Origin: Tubulanus polymorphus
Lineage: Eukaryota; Nemertea; Palaeonemertea; Tubulaniformes; Tubulanidae
Assembly (NCBI RefSeq): GCF_964204645.1
Contig: NC_134030.1
Coordinates: 16,127,110 to 16,191,109 of the forward strand
Length of the DNA: 64,000 bases
Direction: 5' to 3'
Position numbers and translations under genes: made by a program. The notes beneath the pieces are model-generated. The model searched no databases, was not told the DNA's origin, and saw only the letters and a program-made list of their open reading frames with translations. Below, piece after piece: positions 1 through 12,469 of the stretch; the stretch's first letter is position 1; the number at the start of each line of letters is the position of its first letter.

Positions 1-114
1 TTCATCGCGAGTAGACATTTCTGGTGTTGGGTCATTCAGCTATAAATATAAAAGTAAGTAGAAACTGTAAATTAGTAAAACTTTATCCTCACATTTTCAA
101 CTAATGTTGTTACT

Positions 115-3100
115 TCATATTTTCATATGGCCTACCTCTAATGATGTTGCTGGGCAAGAGGCATTGGTCACAGAATATATAGCTCCATTGCTGCTTTGAT
201 TTTTCAGATAATCTAGTCCTCGGAAGAGATCAAGATCGATAGGCAGGGGCTGACTGGAGTCAATCAGACGGAAAGTATTGTCATTAAACTCCAGTACCAA
301 CCAGTGGTCTGTATCACTGGGCTTAATAATCATCTTTCTTTTCAAGGATGTTTGCAAAAATGCACTTGTCAACAGTTCAGTCAATTCTTCATAGGTCCTT
401 GAGTTTTTTACACCTGATACAATGTTCAGAACTTGAAACCCACGTTGCTCTAGACATTCCATGATCACATCCATCGAATAAAATCCCTCTCTATCCCTCA
501 GGGCAGATATCATGCAGGTTGGGCCAATTCCTGGATTTTGCAACTGCCTAATCCACATTTCGTCTGATACACGATCCATATCATATACTGAAACACTGAA
601 CGAGCCATCTTCATCTGATCCAATCGCATTATTGACCGCACAGAGTCCGCAGTAGTTGGTGGATCCTTGGATCTGCATAAAATCTCCTCGTTGAGTTTTC
701 ACTGATTTCACTTCAGCATGTCTGTTTGGTAATGCTGTTTGACCAATAACTTGAGCCGCGTATCTGAGGTTGCTGTGGGCTGCAAGCAGTTCATCACCAT
801 TTAGATTATCGAAGTCAAGGTTTCGGAAAATATCACTGACATCCGAATTTAGAACTGCACGTAGATATGATGTACATTCGCTTCTCTGTCGATCACTATT
901 ATGACTGACTTTGGGTACAAAGGAAGACGATGTAGTATTTTCTGTATGACGTGAAATATTTGGAACAGAATTCGATGAGTTCGGGAAACTTTCGTTGCCG
1001 TGGAGAGAAGCATCGAGTCCACGCGTCATATCGCGAACAAACGCCCGTCCAAACTGATCTCGATCAAGCATGTCATTGCCTAGGTTTTCTCTAAGTTTAT
1101 TTACGAGGGCATTGTTTATTTCTTCATTTCTCAAGTGCGAAGCGAGCCGGAAAACAAACATGTGAGTCGCCGGATTCATATTGTTGAGGAAATGAAGATT
1201 CTTTTTTCGGTTACTGAATTCCTGCTCAACCCGCTGACTGTCAATTAAACCTCCAACATTATCCAAAAGAGATATCCTCCGTAAAATCTCAACAGGACTC
1301 TTACAGTTTTCTTGATGAAACCAATCGTACAGGATGTAGTGGTGAGATGAACGTGTTATTGGATGATCCTCATTTCCTATAGGTTCTGTGTTTGGTTCAT
1401 AAATATATTTCAAGAATGTGGCCTCAAACGTGATTTGTCTTGTCTTTGCTTGCGCAATATTTTCATCGGAACTCTCTGCTAATCGACCATCGTGGGGTCG
1501 ATACATATCACCATATCTGGAATTGGCAAACCTCGCCACAAGGTGAGCACTGTCACAGATAGATATTGTTGGTCGATGTTTCAGTGATCTCTCCAAGTCA
1601 ACGTAGTCGCGAGGACTTTCACCCCGAAAATTGTTCTTTATGCAATATGTTACACCGTGGTCGCAACATCCAACTGCCCAGCCACCTTTCAGAAAAAAAA
1701 AACGCAAAATAATGCTATGTTTATGCGATTTTTGCGATGACAATGCGCGCGAGTGCGCGGTGTGTTCCTTACCGGTATGGCCAAAAATATCTTCATATAG
1801 GCTGTCGAACTTTGACCGAGACATCGACATACTTCTGAGGCGTAGAATCATGTCATTCGTAGACCCCTTGGAATCTACTTTCGCCTTCTTACAAAACTTT
1901 CTGATTTCCTTTACCTGCATCACAATGCGATTTATATAACGTATAGGACCTACCATTGTGTTAGTACTGACTAGTACATCATTTTACTTTCACAAAAGTG
2001 GAAGGTTTTACATATGCAATGCATAAAATGTGTACCTTCTCATTTTTCAGGAGATGCTCCAAAGTATCAGGATGGATAGGCTCAACTCCTTCAGAACCAC
2101 TATCTGTCGAGCACTTTTCAAATTCAGTGTTTATCAGAATTTCTGACTTTCTGGTATATTTCCCAATCCAAGGACTCCAGCATTCAAATGAAGGCCTCAC
2201 AACATGTTCTACAAAAATTGAATACGTTTATCAAAAAACTTTTGAAACCGCATTTCACACACATGATCTGCCAGATGAAAATTTTATACATAATTAACAT
2301 GATGTTGGATTTGAGTTTCTACCTTTATGGCATTTCGATCCTTTGCTCACTATTTCCTTTTCGATATCATTCCAGAAAGAAACGCAGTCGACTTCCTCGT
2401 TCAAAGATACTGGTGGCGCCAAATCTGAAACTGAAATAAGAGATAATTCATTCACAGTTCTATCTTATATAGACTAGATATAATGTATATCCCTATGGGA
2501 GGGGGTGCGTGTACACCCTCCTAAAATTGCCAAGCTTCTTTGTGATTTGGGAAAATAAATATTAAGCTGATACCTAAGAAAGTTTAAATTCGTCTCTTGT
2601 TCTCTGTATTTCCAAGAATGAGTTAACGTTTTCCGAGGAGGTTTTTTCGGGGTGTCTCGTAATTATATGATATGCCCTATTTTGGGGGTTCACCCTACCT
2701 GAGTCAGACCCTGGATTTCCTTGATCAAACTGAAACTAATACACAGAATACACAGAATACGCAGAACAGTCATAGACTCACGGTTGTAACGAAAACAGGC
2801 TTTTCGGAATGTATCCCATATCAATATGGGTGGGTAGTATCCACAGGATATGCAATAGAAGTCATAGCTATGACTTGTCATAGCTTCATAGTGGAGATAC
2901 CCTTGCTGTAACGAGTTTAAAGGTATTTGCTCTCCTGATAGAGACGTCAGAATATTAATTGAGGTTTGTATAGCCACGTGATTCTGAAAATACAAGCAAA
3001 AATCATAAAATATGTAATTAATAATTAAATGATAAGGTATTAAATGATATTACATTTTTCGATGCGTTGATAAAACATAGTCAAAAAGTGATGATCACAT

Positions 3101-5665
3101 TTGCAAAATATATCATAAATCACCATATAATAATTATCTAACAATGTTATGAGTAAATACCTTTATTCCTTCTCGGATGGTCTTGCACAGCTCTAATGTC
3201 ATAAATGTAGAATTGTTGAAGTTATGAATGCCATCTTGCCATTCCTGATAGCGATATGTCATCCCACATCCAATGCATTTCTTTATATGAACAGGTATAT
3301 CTACCAAATCAATTGAAGAATAATATATACGATAAAAAGAAACTGAATATTCACGAATATAAATAAGATAAACCTTCATATAATGTCCTACGTACTTTTA
3401 TGAACTTCATGAATACCAAAGATTCTACCAGAGCCAACTAATTGAGGGGACAATGTAGCATTGCAAGAAACGCATGACTCTTCACGAGGAACTATTGTTG
3501 AAATCTGTGCAACCTTGGTAGTGAGATCAGATGGTAAATCAACAGGTACCAGTTTTCTTTCAATTACGTACTGCAATTCTTTTTCATCAAGTTCGTTGTG
3601 GTTCGTTGTGGTGCATGGTTGGTTGGTTCCTGTTGTAACCGTAGCTCTATTATATTGGTTGTTATACCATGTACAACAAACTTTATGGACGCAGAATTTA
3701 GAGCCTTTGATACAATTACATCGATACAGTTTTCTCATACTGTCATACACCACAACCGTACGGCCCAATTTCGAATAATATCTCTTATCCTTGCACAGAA
3801 CAGAAAAATACCGATAACGATCAGACTGATCAAGAATCAAAGAGATTAGAGGAACACCATCTCTCAATGACTTTTCATACAGAGCTTCGACTTTTGGAAT
3901 ATGCTCGGCTTTAACGATGTTTCCATCAGCTAGTTCATTCAAATATTTCACATCCAATATTGGATTGTTCACAGTTGCGGTTACATAACTGACGGATTTT
4001 AGATGGGCGCATTCAAATGAATGATTACTTGAGATGGCAGCCGCATGCTTTGCATCCCTACAGCTCCTCAATTCACAGAAAATTTCTGAATTTTCTGTCG
4101 TTTTCTTTTTTACGTGAATCGGATTTGAATGTCCGATCATCGATGGGAAAACGGCAAATATCCCCTGTCTATTGTCGACGCAAACTGCTCGGTGGTGATG
4201 TCGCTCAGTGATCCTGCTTGCCGCCGCAGCTTTATTTTTCTGACATATATGGATATGTATTTTCATCCATTTCGAAGACAAAACTTTTTCACAATGGGGA
4301 CATTTCTCCGTTTTCTTTTGTTTGGTCGCATTGTTGCAACTATTAGTGTTGCACTGTTGTTTTTCTCTTACATGAGAAACAACAGGTTGCTGTTTTGGAT
4401 GACAACATTTTTCCATATGTTTAGAGAGTCTTCTTCTGTCGTGTGCTTTGTGATCACAAAAAAAGCAATGGTAGTGAGATCGCTTCATACAGTTTTGATG
4501 ACAGATAACACTATATAATCTTGAAATGGAAAAAAAGAAATATAAAAATCTACCTTTTGCAAATAGTCGCAATTGAGCAAAAACGCGATTTCCAGTAATT
4601 ATAGGGATATGTATGGTGGCTGATTCGGATCACGTAAAAAAAGAGAAATTATCCCACTCGATCTCCACCAATTTTTTTTACATATTAAAAACGTTGTTTT
4701 ACGCTACGTCAAGAACAAAGTTTAATTTAGAACGAAAAACTGGTTTTAACGTGGCATTAAAAAGAAAAATGTAGAATTCGAAAATTGGTGGAAACCGAGT
4801 GTCATCTATTATTTTTTTAATGTGGCCCGAATCACGAACCAGCCACAATAGACTATATGAGATCGTGCCAGTTCATTCCCCGCTTTCCTGGGACCGGTTC
4901 CATAATCAGGGCTTAGACTTAAGCGGCCGTCGCGTTATATAGCCTTGCATAAATCACAACATAACGAAACAAGACTACAAAACGCACTAGTTCAATGGCA
5001 CGAAGCTCTTTGAAAACCATCGTTTCGATAATTTTGGATTCCATATAGTTTTCGAAACAATTACATTCATAATTTATTTCAATTCACCATTTTGAAATAT
5101 TCACGTTTCTATTTTTTTTGGAAGAGAAAAATATATTGTTTATTCTTTATGTATCATTGATCGAATCTGAAATTAGATCGTATACCTCAGCTCAGTGACA
5201 TTGAAAATTCGTTGATAGACTTTTTATTTCAGATGATTCTATAGTGATGGCCGCTTGCTCTGGAGGTTTTCAGTAATGAAAATGAGTCAATTTTCATCTA
5301 AATGATGTGCCCGACAAAAAACGTTTTTACCTCATCGGTCAGATTTTTCATCACCCGTTGAGAAACTAATCGATTCAATTTAATGTATATATAAACCAAA
5401 AATGGAATACACAAGAAATTTAAAACCTAAAGAAGACTCACCGGTCTGAATCGTCTCTGTCCCTCAGAGGTACGGGTATTCTGGTCGTCCAGTGCACCTG
5501 CGACAAGTGTTGGTCGACATGATGTTTTTTCTTAGGCTTATACCTGACGTTGCTACATAAAGAGCAGTGGTACCTTTCACTTGGAGGTCTGTCCATGCAA
5601 CAGGTCAAAATACAAGGCTGGAGCCCAGCCTTCAAGTCGGACACATTCTTGAAGAAAGTGGCCAT
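115..5665 (-). CDS. HMGXB3-like (KDZ/Zisupton-type) multi-exon gene with SWIM finger and Josephin-like C-terminus
   Basis: I resolve eight coding exons: 5665-5442, 4510-3396, 3300-3161, 2983-2782, 2430-2323, 2208-2036, 1914-1773 and 1685-115. Every intron is GT-AG and every junction keeps phase; the total is 3675 nt, about 1224 residues. Exon 1 has one C2H2-type finger and exon 2 has two more (CFFCDHK..., CPHCEKVL...) plus a SWIM motif (CNCIKGSKFCVH). Exons 3-4 carry CIGCGMTYRYQEW and the HSYDFYCISCGYYPP block. Exon 8 opens with GGWAVGCCDHGVTY and RGESPRDYVDLE. These blocks match what I remember of HMG domain-containing protein 3-like proteins, a family linked to KDZ transposases. The last ~190 residues hold CGLCAVNNAIG and DHWLVLEF with a following Asp, a Cys-His-Asp set like Josephin or related deubiquitinases. 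Whether it is a host gene or an intact transposase is unclear. The start is the first ATG of exon 1; upstream exons are possible. Confidence 0.75.
3390..3395 (-). promoter_or_regulatory. Splice donor GTACGT after exon 2 of the HMGXB3-like gene
   Basis: A GTACGT donor on the minus strand ends the large exon 2 at 3396. It joins in phase to the acceptor at 3301-3302. It is listed because reading on unspliced ends the frame a few codons later and would make exon 2 look like a separate 394-residue gene. Confidence 0.65.
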
Positions 5666-5869
5666 TATTTTGAATATATTTCTACTATGCGGACATCACA
5701 AAACCGAGCACATCAATAACGCAAAGTTTTCGGTCTCTGGTATCTTCAAAGCAGTATTTGTAATACCAACGTTTAAGACCATGGATCGTGTCCCCGATAA
5801 GAAACGATTGAAATGAGCGTTTGTTTCAGTTTTCTATATGTTTTTTAAGAGTTGAGGTTGACGGGAGTT

Positions 5870-6178
5870 ACTCAATTAGAGCATACCAACGTTAGTGATA
5901 CAACAGTTCTGTCAACACTAAGAAACCATTAAGCATTTGCCAGGTTTCTACGTTGTACATCTTCTAGGCTATATATGACAGCAATGCATTAAAACCATTT
6001 GTGATTAATTATATGCAACATCCTATGTTCTAACCGTCATAAACAGTTCCCACAAACACTGAAATAAATGTGTTTCGATGCTTATGTACCGTAACGCGAC
6101 GATGAATTTCATTAGCTATAATCGTTTGTATACATTTTACATAACTTGAACTTGAACCCATCGAAGTCTAATCGATGA
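5870..6178. other. Intergenic stretch, nothing recognised
   Basis: AT-rich single-copy-looking sequence between the first exon of the HMGXB3-like gene and the SINE. I see no ORF with protein-like composition and no repeat. It may hold the promoter and 5' untranslated region of the minus-strand gene, but no TATA or initiator could be pinned down. Confidence 0.4.
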
Positions 6179-6335
6179 GAGGCGCGGTGGCCGAGTGCAT
6201 TATGCCGCAGGTCGCTGGTCTCTTCAATTCACGGTTTGGTTCAAACCCTGGTGGCGACAATATTTCTCGGTCGAAGGTTCTTTTCTCCATTTAATTAGGA
6301 AAAAGAATCATCGAACCCTACGTGGCGCTTAGCGG
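6179..6335 (+). mobile_element. tRNA-derived SINE
   Basis: The segment starts with an RNA polymerase III internal promoter. The A-box-like TGGCCGAGTGC is at 6188-6198 and the B-box-like GGTTCAAACCC is at 6238-6248, a tRNA-like spacing. The outer sequences do not form a convincing acceptor stem, so it is not a working tRNA gene. A non-tRNA body follows. The 3' end is approximate because no A-rich tail or target duplication is obvious. Confidence 0.6.
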
Positions 6336-6486
6336 TTTAAGAGTTTAAAAATAAGTCTAAAATAAGTCTTATTACGGTAAACAGCATTATTTACAGTGCA
6401 CGGGAAATTATAACTTTTGGGAGTAGAACGTGGTTTTCTGAATCTCCGGTCGCCGGAGACAGTTTTATGGGTCGACTAGATGGGAA

Positions 6487-8112
6487 CGACAGGTGTGACG
6501 GGTCCAGGCGGGAACATAGGGTCCACGGGACTGTGTAGAGAGTAGAGACAGGTTTGAAGGGTCGAGACGGGAACATAGGGTCCACGGGACTGTGTAGAGA
6601 GTAGAGACAGATTTGAAGGGTCGAGACGGGAACATAGCGTCCACGGGACTGTGTAGAGAGTAGAGACAGATTTGAAGGGTCGAGACGGGAACATAGGGTC
6701 CACGGGACTGCGTAGAGGGAAGAGACAGATTTGAAGGGTCGAGACGGGAACATAGGGTCCACTGGACTGCGTAGAGGGAAGAGACAGTTTTGAAGGGTCG
6801 AGACGGGAACATAGCGTCCGCGGGACTGTGTAGAGAGTAGAGACAGTTTTGAAGGGTCGAGACGGGAACATAGTGTCCACGGGACTGTGTAGAGAGTAGA
6901 GACAGATTTGAAGGGTCGAGACAGGAACATAGTGTCCGCGGGACTGTGTAGAGAGTAGAGACAGGTTTGAAGGGTCGAGACGGGAACATAGGGTCCACGG
7001 GACTGTGTAGAGAGTAGAGACAGATTTGAAGGGTCGAGACGGGAACATAGCGTCCACGGGACTGTGTAGAGAGTAGAGACAGATTTGAAGGGTCGAGACG
7101 GGAACATAGCGTCCAAGGGACTGTTGAGAGAGTAGAGACAGTTTTGAAGGGTCGAGACGGGAACATAGGGTCCACGGGACTGTGTAGAGAGTAGAGACAG
7201 GTTTGAAGGGTCGAGACGGGAACATAGTGTCCGCGGGACTGTGTAGAGAGTAGAGACAGTTTTGAAGGGTCGAGACGGGAACATAGCGTCCACGGGACTG
7301 TGTAGAGAGTAGAGACAGTTTTGAAGGGTCGAGACGGGAACATAGCGTCCACGGGACTGTGTAGAGAGTAGAGACAGTTTTGAAGGGTCGAGACGGGAAC
7401 ATAGCGTCCACGGGACTGTGTAGAGAGTAGAGACAGATTTGAAGGGTCGAGACGGGAACATAGTGTCCGCGGGACTGTGTAGAGAGTAGAGACAGATTTG
7501 AAGGGTCGAGACGGGAACATAGTGTCCACGGGACTGTGTAGAGGGTAGAGGCAGATTTGAAGGGTCGAGACGGGAACATAGGGTCCACGGGACTGTGTAG
7601 AGGGAAGAGACAGATTTGAAGGGTCGAGACAGGAACATAGTGTCCGCGGGACTGTGTAGAGAGTAGAGACAGATTTGAAGGGTCGAGACGGGAACATAGG
7701 GTCCACGGGACTGTGTAGAGGGAAGAGACAGATTTGAAGGGTCGAGACAGGAACATAGTGTCCGCGGGACTGTGTAGAGAGTAGAGACAGATTTGAAGGG
7801 TCGAGACGCGAACATAGGGTCCACGGGACTGCGTAGAGGGAAGAGACAGATTTGAAGGGTCGAGACGGGAACATAGGGTCCACGGGACTGCGTAGAGGGA
7901 AGAGACAGATTTGAAGGGTCGAGACGGGAACATAGGGTCCACGGGACTGCGTAGAGGGAAGAGACAGTTTTGAAGGGTCGAGACGGGAACATAGCGTCCG
8001 CGGGACTGTGTAGAGAGTAGAGACAGTTTTGAAGGGTCGAGACGGGAACATAGCATCCACAGGACTGTGTAGAGAGTAGAGACAGATGTGACGGGTCGAG
8101 ACAGGAACATCG
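6487..8112. repeat. 59-bp minisatellite, about 27 copies
   Basis: A tandem array with a 59-bp unit around GGGTCGAGACGGGAACATA. Units differ at a few fixed sites (AGGG/AGCG/AGTG; GAGAGTAGAG/GAGGGAAGAG; ATTTGAA/GTTTGAA/TTTTGAA). Because 59 is not a multiple of 3, each reading frame runs through all three phases of the unit, and all three minus-strand frames stay open for more than 500 codons. The resulting proline/serine/leucine-rich peptides are by-products of the repeat, not genes. Confidence 0.95.
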
Positions 8113-8478
8113 GAGTAAGATAACGCGTCATGAATTTAACAATCATCTTTATTTTTTTTTGCAAAATTCATACATTAACTTTCTTCATAAATTTGATGAA
8201 TTCGAATTGATTAATGGCAAATAAAACATGCCCCAAACAAAATGCCCCGGGCCGGGTCGTTTTTAGAAAAAAACGGTTTGAGAGATTTAAAGAAAGTTGA
8301 TTTTATTTTATAGAAACCAAAATAATTACACTCGTGTAATTTATTCAAGATTATATTTGAAATTAGTTTAGCTTTACCAGTAAATATATATTATTTCTAG
8401 GAGGAAATCTCGACGGGAAATTGCTTACTTCACTTCTCGAATTTTTTGTCCTGTTGACAGTGGAGGCGTTTTCTTGGC

Positions 8479-8693
8479 AAAAGTGCAGATCCACACCTCT
8501 CGTGATTGACGCAATCTGCTGAATGACAGAATCCAGGCTAAAATCTTTCTATGGAAGATACCCGGGTGAAGATATCTAAAAATTAACCAATGGCAATGTA
8601 CTGAATTGCTGAATTTTGAATCTGAAATATTGATATCATATGTAGGCCCTAATTGATTGAACCGTTTATGCGGAGAGGTGTGGATCTGCACTT
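8479..8693. mobile_element. Small element with ~20-bp terminal inverted repeats
   Basis: AAGTGCAGATCCACACCTCT at 8479 is repeated in inverse near 8674-8693, enclosing about 175 bp with no coding capacity. This is the shape of a short MITE. No clear target-site duplication was found, so the family is unknown. Confidence 0.45.
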
Positions 8694-8854
8694 AAGCTTA
8701 TACCGTTTCCTTCTTCGATCTTTTCAATGAAAAGTTTTCAAAAATCTAATTGACTTTTTAAAATTGTTGGTAGGTTCACATGCGAAAAACGAATCCGATT
8801 CGCGCCGTAGTTGTTTAGTTCAAATAATCGACTGCGGTGGCGCTATTGTACGGT

Positions 8855-8912
8855 AGGGTCGAGACGGGAACGGGTCGAGACAGTAACGGGTCGAGACGGG
8901 AACGTGGATGGC
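8855..8912. repeat. Short tandem array of the minisatellite core (GGTCGAGACGGGAAC)
   Basis: Three near-identical 17-18 bp units reuse the first part of the 59-bp minisatellite unit that ends 740 bp upstream. The shared core suggests both arrays grew from the same ancestral element. Confidence 0.75.
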
Positions 8913-8945
8913 TCATATATATATGATCCATATGAGTTAAACTGC

Positions 8946-9420
8946 AGCGTCCCGTGAGAGGACCCGGGCCTGTGACGGGACATGGGTCCGCTCACGGGAC
9001 AAATGTAGAATTCTTACATGAAACGTCGATTCCAATGCTAGCGGTTTCGAGTCTCAATATTCTTATGTATTCTGCCTATAACGATTATGAATAAATAAAT
9101 TCAACTATCGATTGTAATTATTACATTTTCCATTTTGATTTCATTTATAAATACATAGGCCTGCCGAAAAATTCTAATTTACTGCAGGGCCAGGGGACAA
9201 TAGGGGATATGAATGCACGTTTTTCACGCAGGATTTTACAACGGAACCCGACTATTTTTCACGGGAGAGTATTTAAAAGTGGGTCCTCTCACGGGGCAGT
9301 ATTTAAAATCGGGTTCCTTCACGGAACAGTAAGTTGATTCGGGTCCTCTCACGGGACAATATTTAAAATCGGGTCCTCTCACGGGACAGTATTTAAAATC
9401 GGGTCCTCTCACGGGACAGA
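8946..9420. repeat. 30-31 bp tandem repeats with inverted outliers
   Basis: From about 9259 to 9420 there are five units of roughly 30 bp around GGGTCCTCTCACGGGACAGT followed by ATTTAAAATC. Near 8950 the same core occurs in the opposite orientation (GTCCCGTGAGAGGACCC) and again in degraded form. No coding potential. Confidence 0.8.
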
Positions 9421-9625
9421 AACACAGTCAGTTCACCAGGTAGACAGGTGGACAGGAGACAGAAACAGTCAGGTCTCCGGCCAGGTTAACAGAAGAGATA
9501 CATTCAGGTAGACAGGTGGACAGAAGACAGTCAGGTCTCCAGTAGAAACGAGACGATTACACAGTAGGTCTCTGTGAGTGAACAGATAGACATTCAGTAA
9601 CGGATGGGTGCGACAGGTGGACAGT
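9421..9625. repeat. Degenerate AGACAGGTGGACAG-type repeats
   Basis: Irregular repeats of GTAGACAGGTGGACAG and CAGTCAGGTCTCC follow the 30-bp array directly. Copies are imperfect and spacing varies, so no fixed period is claimed. Confidence 0.55.
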
Positions 9626-9930
9626 TAGATGGATACTTACGAAAGAGAGGTGTTTTCAGCGATATACCGAAACTCTCCTGTACTGCGCGATCTTTCCATG
9701 GCCTCAATTATAACCACGTTAACTAAGTTTTCAATGCGTGAACGATATCATCAACTGCTATCATGTCCACAGACAATGCATTACATAAACAAGGAAAAGC
9801 GTATTTGTATCCACAGAGCATGTACAGGTTTCAGGGCATGGATGGGGCAGTTTGCCCCAGACATTCTTATAAAGCGCCCTCAGCTCAAATGTTGGGATGA
9901 CTGACGTCCGAGGATTAAAAACCTAGATAC

Positions 9931-10075
9931 GGCCGGGGCCAGTTGCACAGTGGTGGTTTGACACCAAAAGTGGTATTGATTCTTAAGACTTGTGTCAAGT
10001 TGTTTGATTGGCTAGAGAACTAAGATGGTGTAAGACTGATCTTAAGTCCAAGCCGTGACTGTGCAACCGGCCCTA
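9931..10075. mobile_element. MITE with GGGCCAGTTGCACAG terminal inverted repeats
   Basis: GGGGCCAGTTGCACAGT at the left is mirrored by CTGTGCAACCGGCCC at the right, enclosing about 110 bp. Inner sequence also partly pairs (TTGATTCTTAAGACTT with ACTGATCTTAAGTCC). This is a compact non-autonomous DNA element; the superfamily is not assigned because the target duplication is not clear. Confidence 0.65.
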
Positions 10076-10224
10076 TATAGCGATGAACAAAAATGAAGTG
10101 AGATATATATGCCTACATAATTCTCAAGGACTGCACAGAGTAAAACGAGCCGATTAAAAACCCGATAAATGAATGTTGGTGCACAAAATATATTTATTAC
10201 GATAACGGAATGAATACATTCTGG

Positions 10225-11931
10225 TCAGGCCAGTTCAGTACCATCATCATCGGTGATACGTCCGGAAACTATAGTGTGAATCAGTTCGTACTGCGGATGA
10301 TCTTTGATGACGTCAAGTAGTTGCCGGGACATACTTTCAACGGTGGCAAATTTTATTTTGTAGCGCTCGTGATCAATTGTGGCATCTTTCAGAAAGGGAC
10401 ACTGTTCAGGTATTGAGTCAGGTGCTGGCTTGAAAAATATTGGCTTCGTTAATGATGTTTTTTTTAAATGTTTTTGTTTAACGATGTTTTTACACATATC
10501 CAAAACCCACGGTCTGTAGTTGCTCCAGTTCGACTGCAAACAATAAGTTGACAATACATGAAAACATAATAAACATACGCGAATTTTGATTTGCAGTAAT
10601 TTTCGATTGACTTACTCTGAATTTGCTGCGATTGTGACCCCTTTATGTGCTTCTGAATGCTTCTAATTTCTAGAATTGAACCATCCAGGTGACACACTGC
10701 CTGTAACAATTTCAGGCGGAACGTCTTAATGGTTCCAATAGCAACCGTTTCCGCAGCCGATGGAAGCGTCTTAACTTGCCTGTAACATATTTCAAATTAC
10801 AATGAAGTGAAATGACGATGCAGTAACATTATTGAAAGAAATGATAAAGGTACCTCGGTATTATAGTGATTTCGAATATAATGTGCGAACTGTTACATAT
10901 GGAAACAGGCCTACTTAAATCGAGAAATATGGTTTTCTGTTGGTTGATCACATGCAGGAGCTTGTTGGCGGCTTGCAGGTGTTGGACGTTGATCGTGACT
11001 GGAATTTGAATCGGCCTTTCTTGATCAAGACAGTTAAAAACATACTCCAGAATGTGAATCGTAGCGGCCAGTCTTAAAACGTGTACCATATGACGTTTGG
11101 ATGACGTGTGCATGGGCTCATTTTCGTAAGCTTGGGAAATCGTCAGATATTGACTTTGGGTAGCTTCGTTTTCTGAAATGATAATAATAACAAAATGCTT
11201 ATGCATGCTGATGTCCAGTAATACAAAGTCGCCATCTATCCATTATCACTACTAAAATCGATACACCCAATGAATAAGAAACGACATGGGCGTAGTGAGA
11301 AGAATCAATGTATATTGACAGATATGTATATTTACCGTTTTCGGAATCAGTAGCATATTGGTCGTTAATGAACGATATGTAGGCATCTGTGATTGTGTCG
11401 AATTGAGCTGTGGCCTCCTCGTCCAATACATACATACTGTATGTCCGCATCCTTATGAATATCATAGATGTGTTTGAATATGTTTTCCACGTCAGAGATT
11501 CGATGATCACGCAGCTGTGTTACATGTTGTTTATTGACTGCAGACGTATACGCTTTCGGTTTCGTAACGAAAAACAGTAATCGGTCGATGAACCCATCAT
11601 TCGTACTAAACATCGCGCCTAGTTCATTAATTAGCGGTTCGACTTGCACTAAAATGTGCATACCGAGAGCAGTTTTCTCAAAACCACGCTCTCCAGTGGA
11701 TAATGTACTGGCATCGCCGATACCGCCCCACATTTTGCACACAAGGCTTCTTTCCGATTCACCTTTGTGCTGTTTGTTAATAATCTGCTGCAATAACCGG
11801 CTGCCTTCATCACTAATAATTAGGCCGTAGCCTTTGTTTTTCGATTGATGGTGCGGAATTCCGGCTGTCGAATATGTTTCGAGTTGCAAATTGTTTGTCG
11901 TATCAGCGGTATATTGGCGAAGGCCCGGCAT
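10225..11931 (-). CDS. DUF3987-like ATPase-fold gene, spliced, with two frame breaks
   Basis: Four exons fit GT-AG signals: 11931-11336, 11172-10854, 10779-10616, and one from about 10534 to 10225. The junctions agree in phase. The first exon has a Walker-B-like GLIISDEGSRLL and later DGFIDRLLFFVTKP, which match my memory of DUF3987 proteins (relatives of helicase/primase ATPases). The second exon has NEATQSQYLTISQAY and a HMVHVLRLAATIHIL helix. A four-base repeat expansion near 11440 and a one-base shift near 10495 break the frame, so this is either a pseudogene or shows sequence errors. The N-terminal half and Walker A are missing; upstream exons or truncation are possible. Confidence 0.55.
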
Positions 11932-12139
11932 GACAACCGATCATCATGTGGTTGTAGTCCTCAAATTCAATTACAAGTCGGCAAACAATATTGGGCCCAA
12001 TATTGTTTTACACTTTGATATTTTTGCCTAAAAACCTCTAAAAATCGGTGGTTGGCGCAAGCAAAAGACATGAATAAAACAATTGGTAAAATGAATAAAA
12101 CAAAATAGACTTGGTTACACTACGGTGCAAAAGTAAAGG

Positions 12140-12292
12140 AATGCTCACATCGACAGTTCACGATGTATTGCATTTAGTGTCTACCTGACGACCCCAATTA
12201 CAGATAAACAGCAGGGGAATCTTCACATCGACAGTTCACGACGTATTGCATGTAGTGTCTACCTGCCAACCCCAATCACAGATAAACAGCCG
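12140..12292. repeat. Tandem duplication, two ~80-bp units
   Basis: The block from GGAATGCTCACATCGACAG through ACAGATAAACAGC is immediately repeated with about 90% identity. No open reading frame spans it. Confidence 0.75.
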
Positions 12293-12469
12293 ATTTACTC
12301 AATTGAATTTACGCATATCGCACTATTTCGACGTATATCGGAGCCGAAATCTTTAATTAACTAAAATTCACACCATTCATTCTATATTTAAACTTGACAT
12401 GGAGTGGACATTATTCAATGTTGTGGTTGTAGTAGCCAATTTGCTCTCTCACTCGTCACAACCGGCTAA

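Noticed and set aside
4129-4518. 129-codon plus-strand ORF
   Set aside because: It is the antisense shadow of exon 2 of the HMGXB3-like gene.
6181-6260. A tRNA gene
   Set aside because: A- and B-box words are present but the acceptor and anticodon arms do not pair convincingly; a tRNA-derived SINE fits better.
6391-8164. Three overlapping 530-560 codon minus-strand ORFs
   Set aside because: They are frames of a 59-bp tandem repeat; every frame is open because of the unit sequence, and the peptides have no non-repeat domain.
9629-9904. 91-codon plus-strand ORF
   Set aside because: No recognised motif, no relative in the window and no splice or promoter support; it borders repeats, so it was left out.
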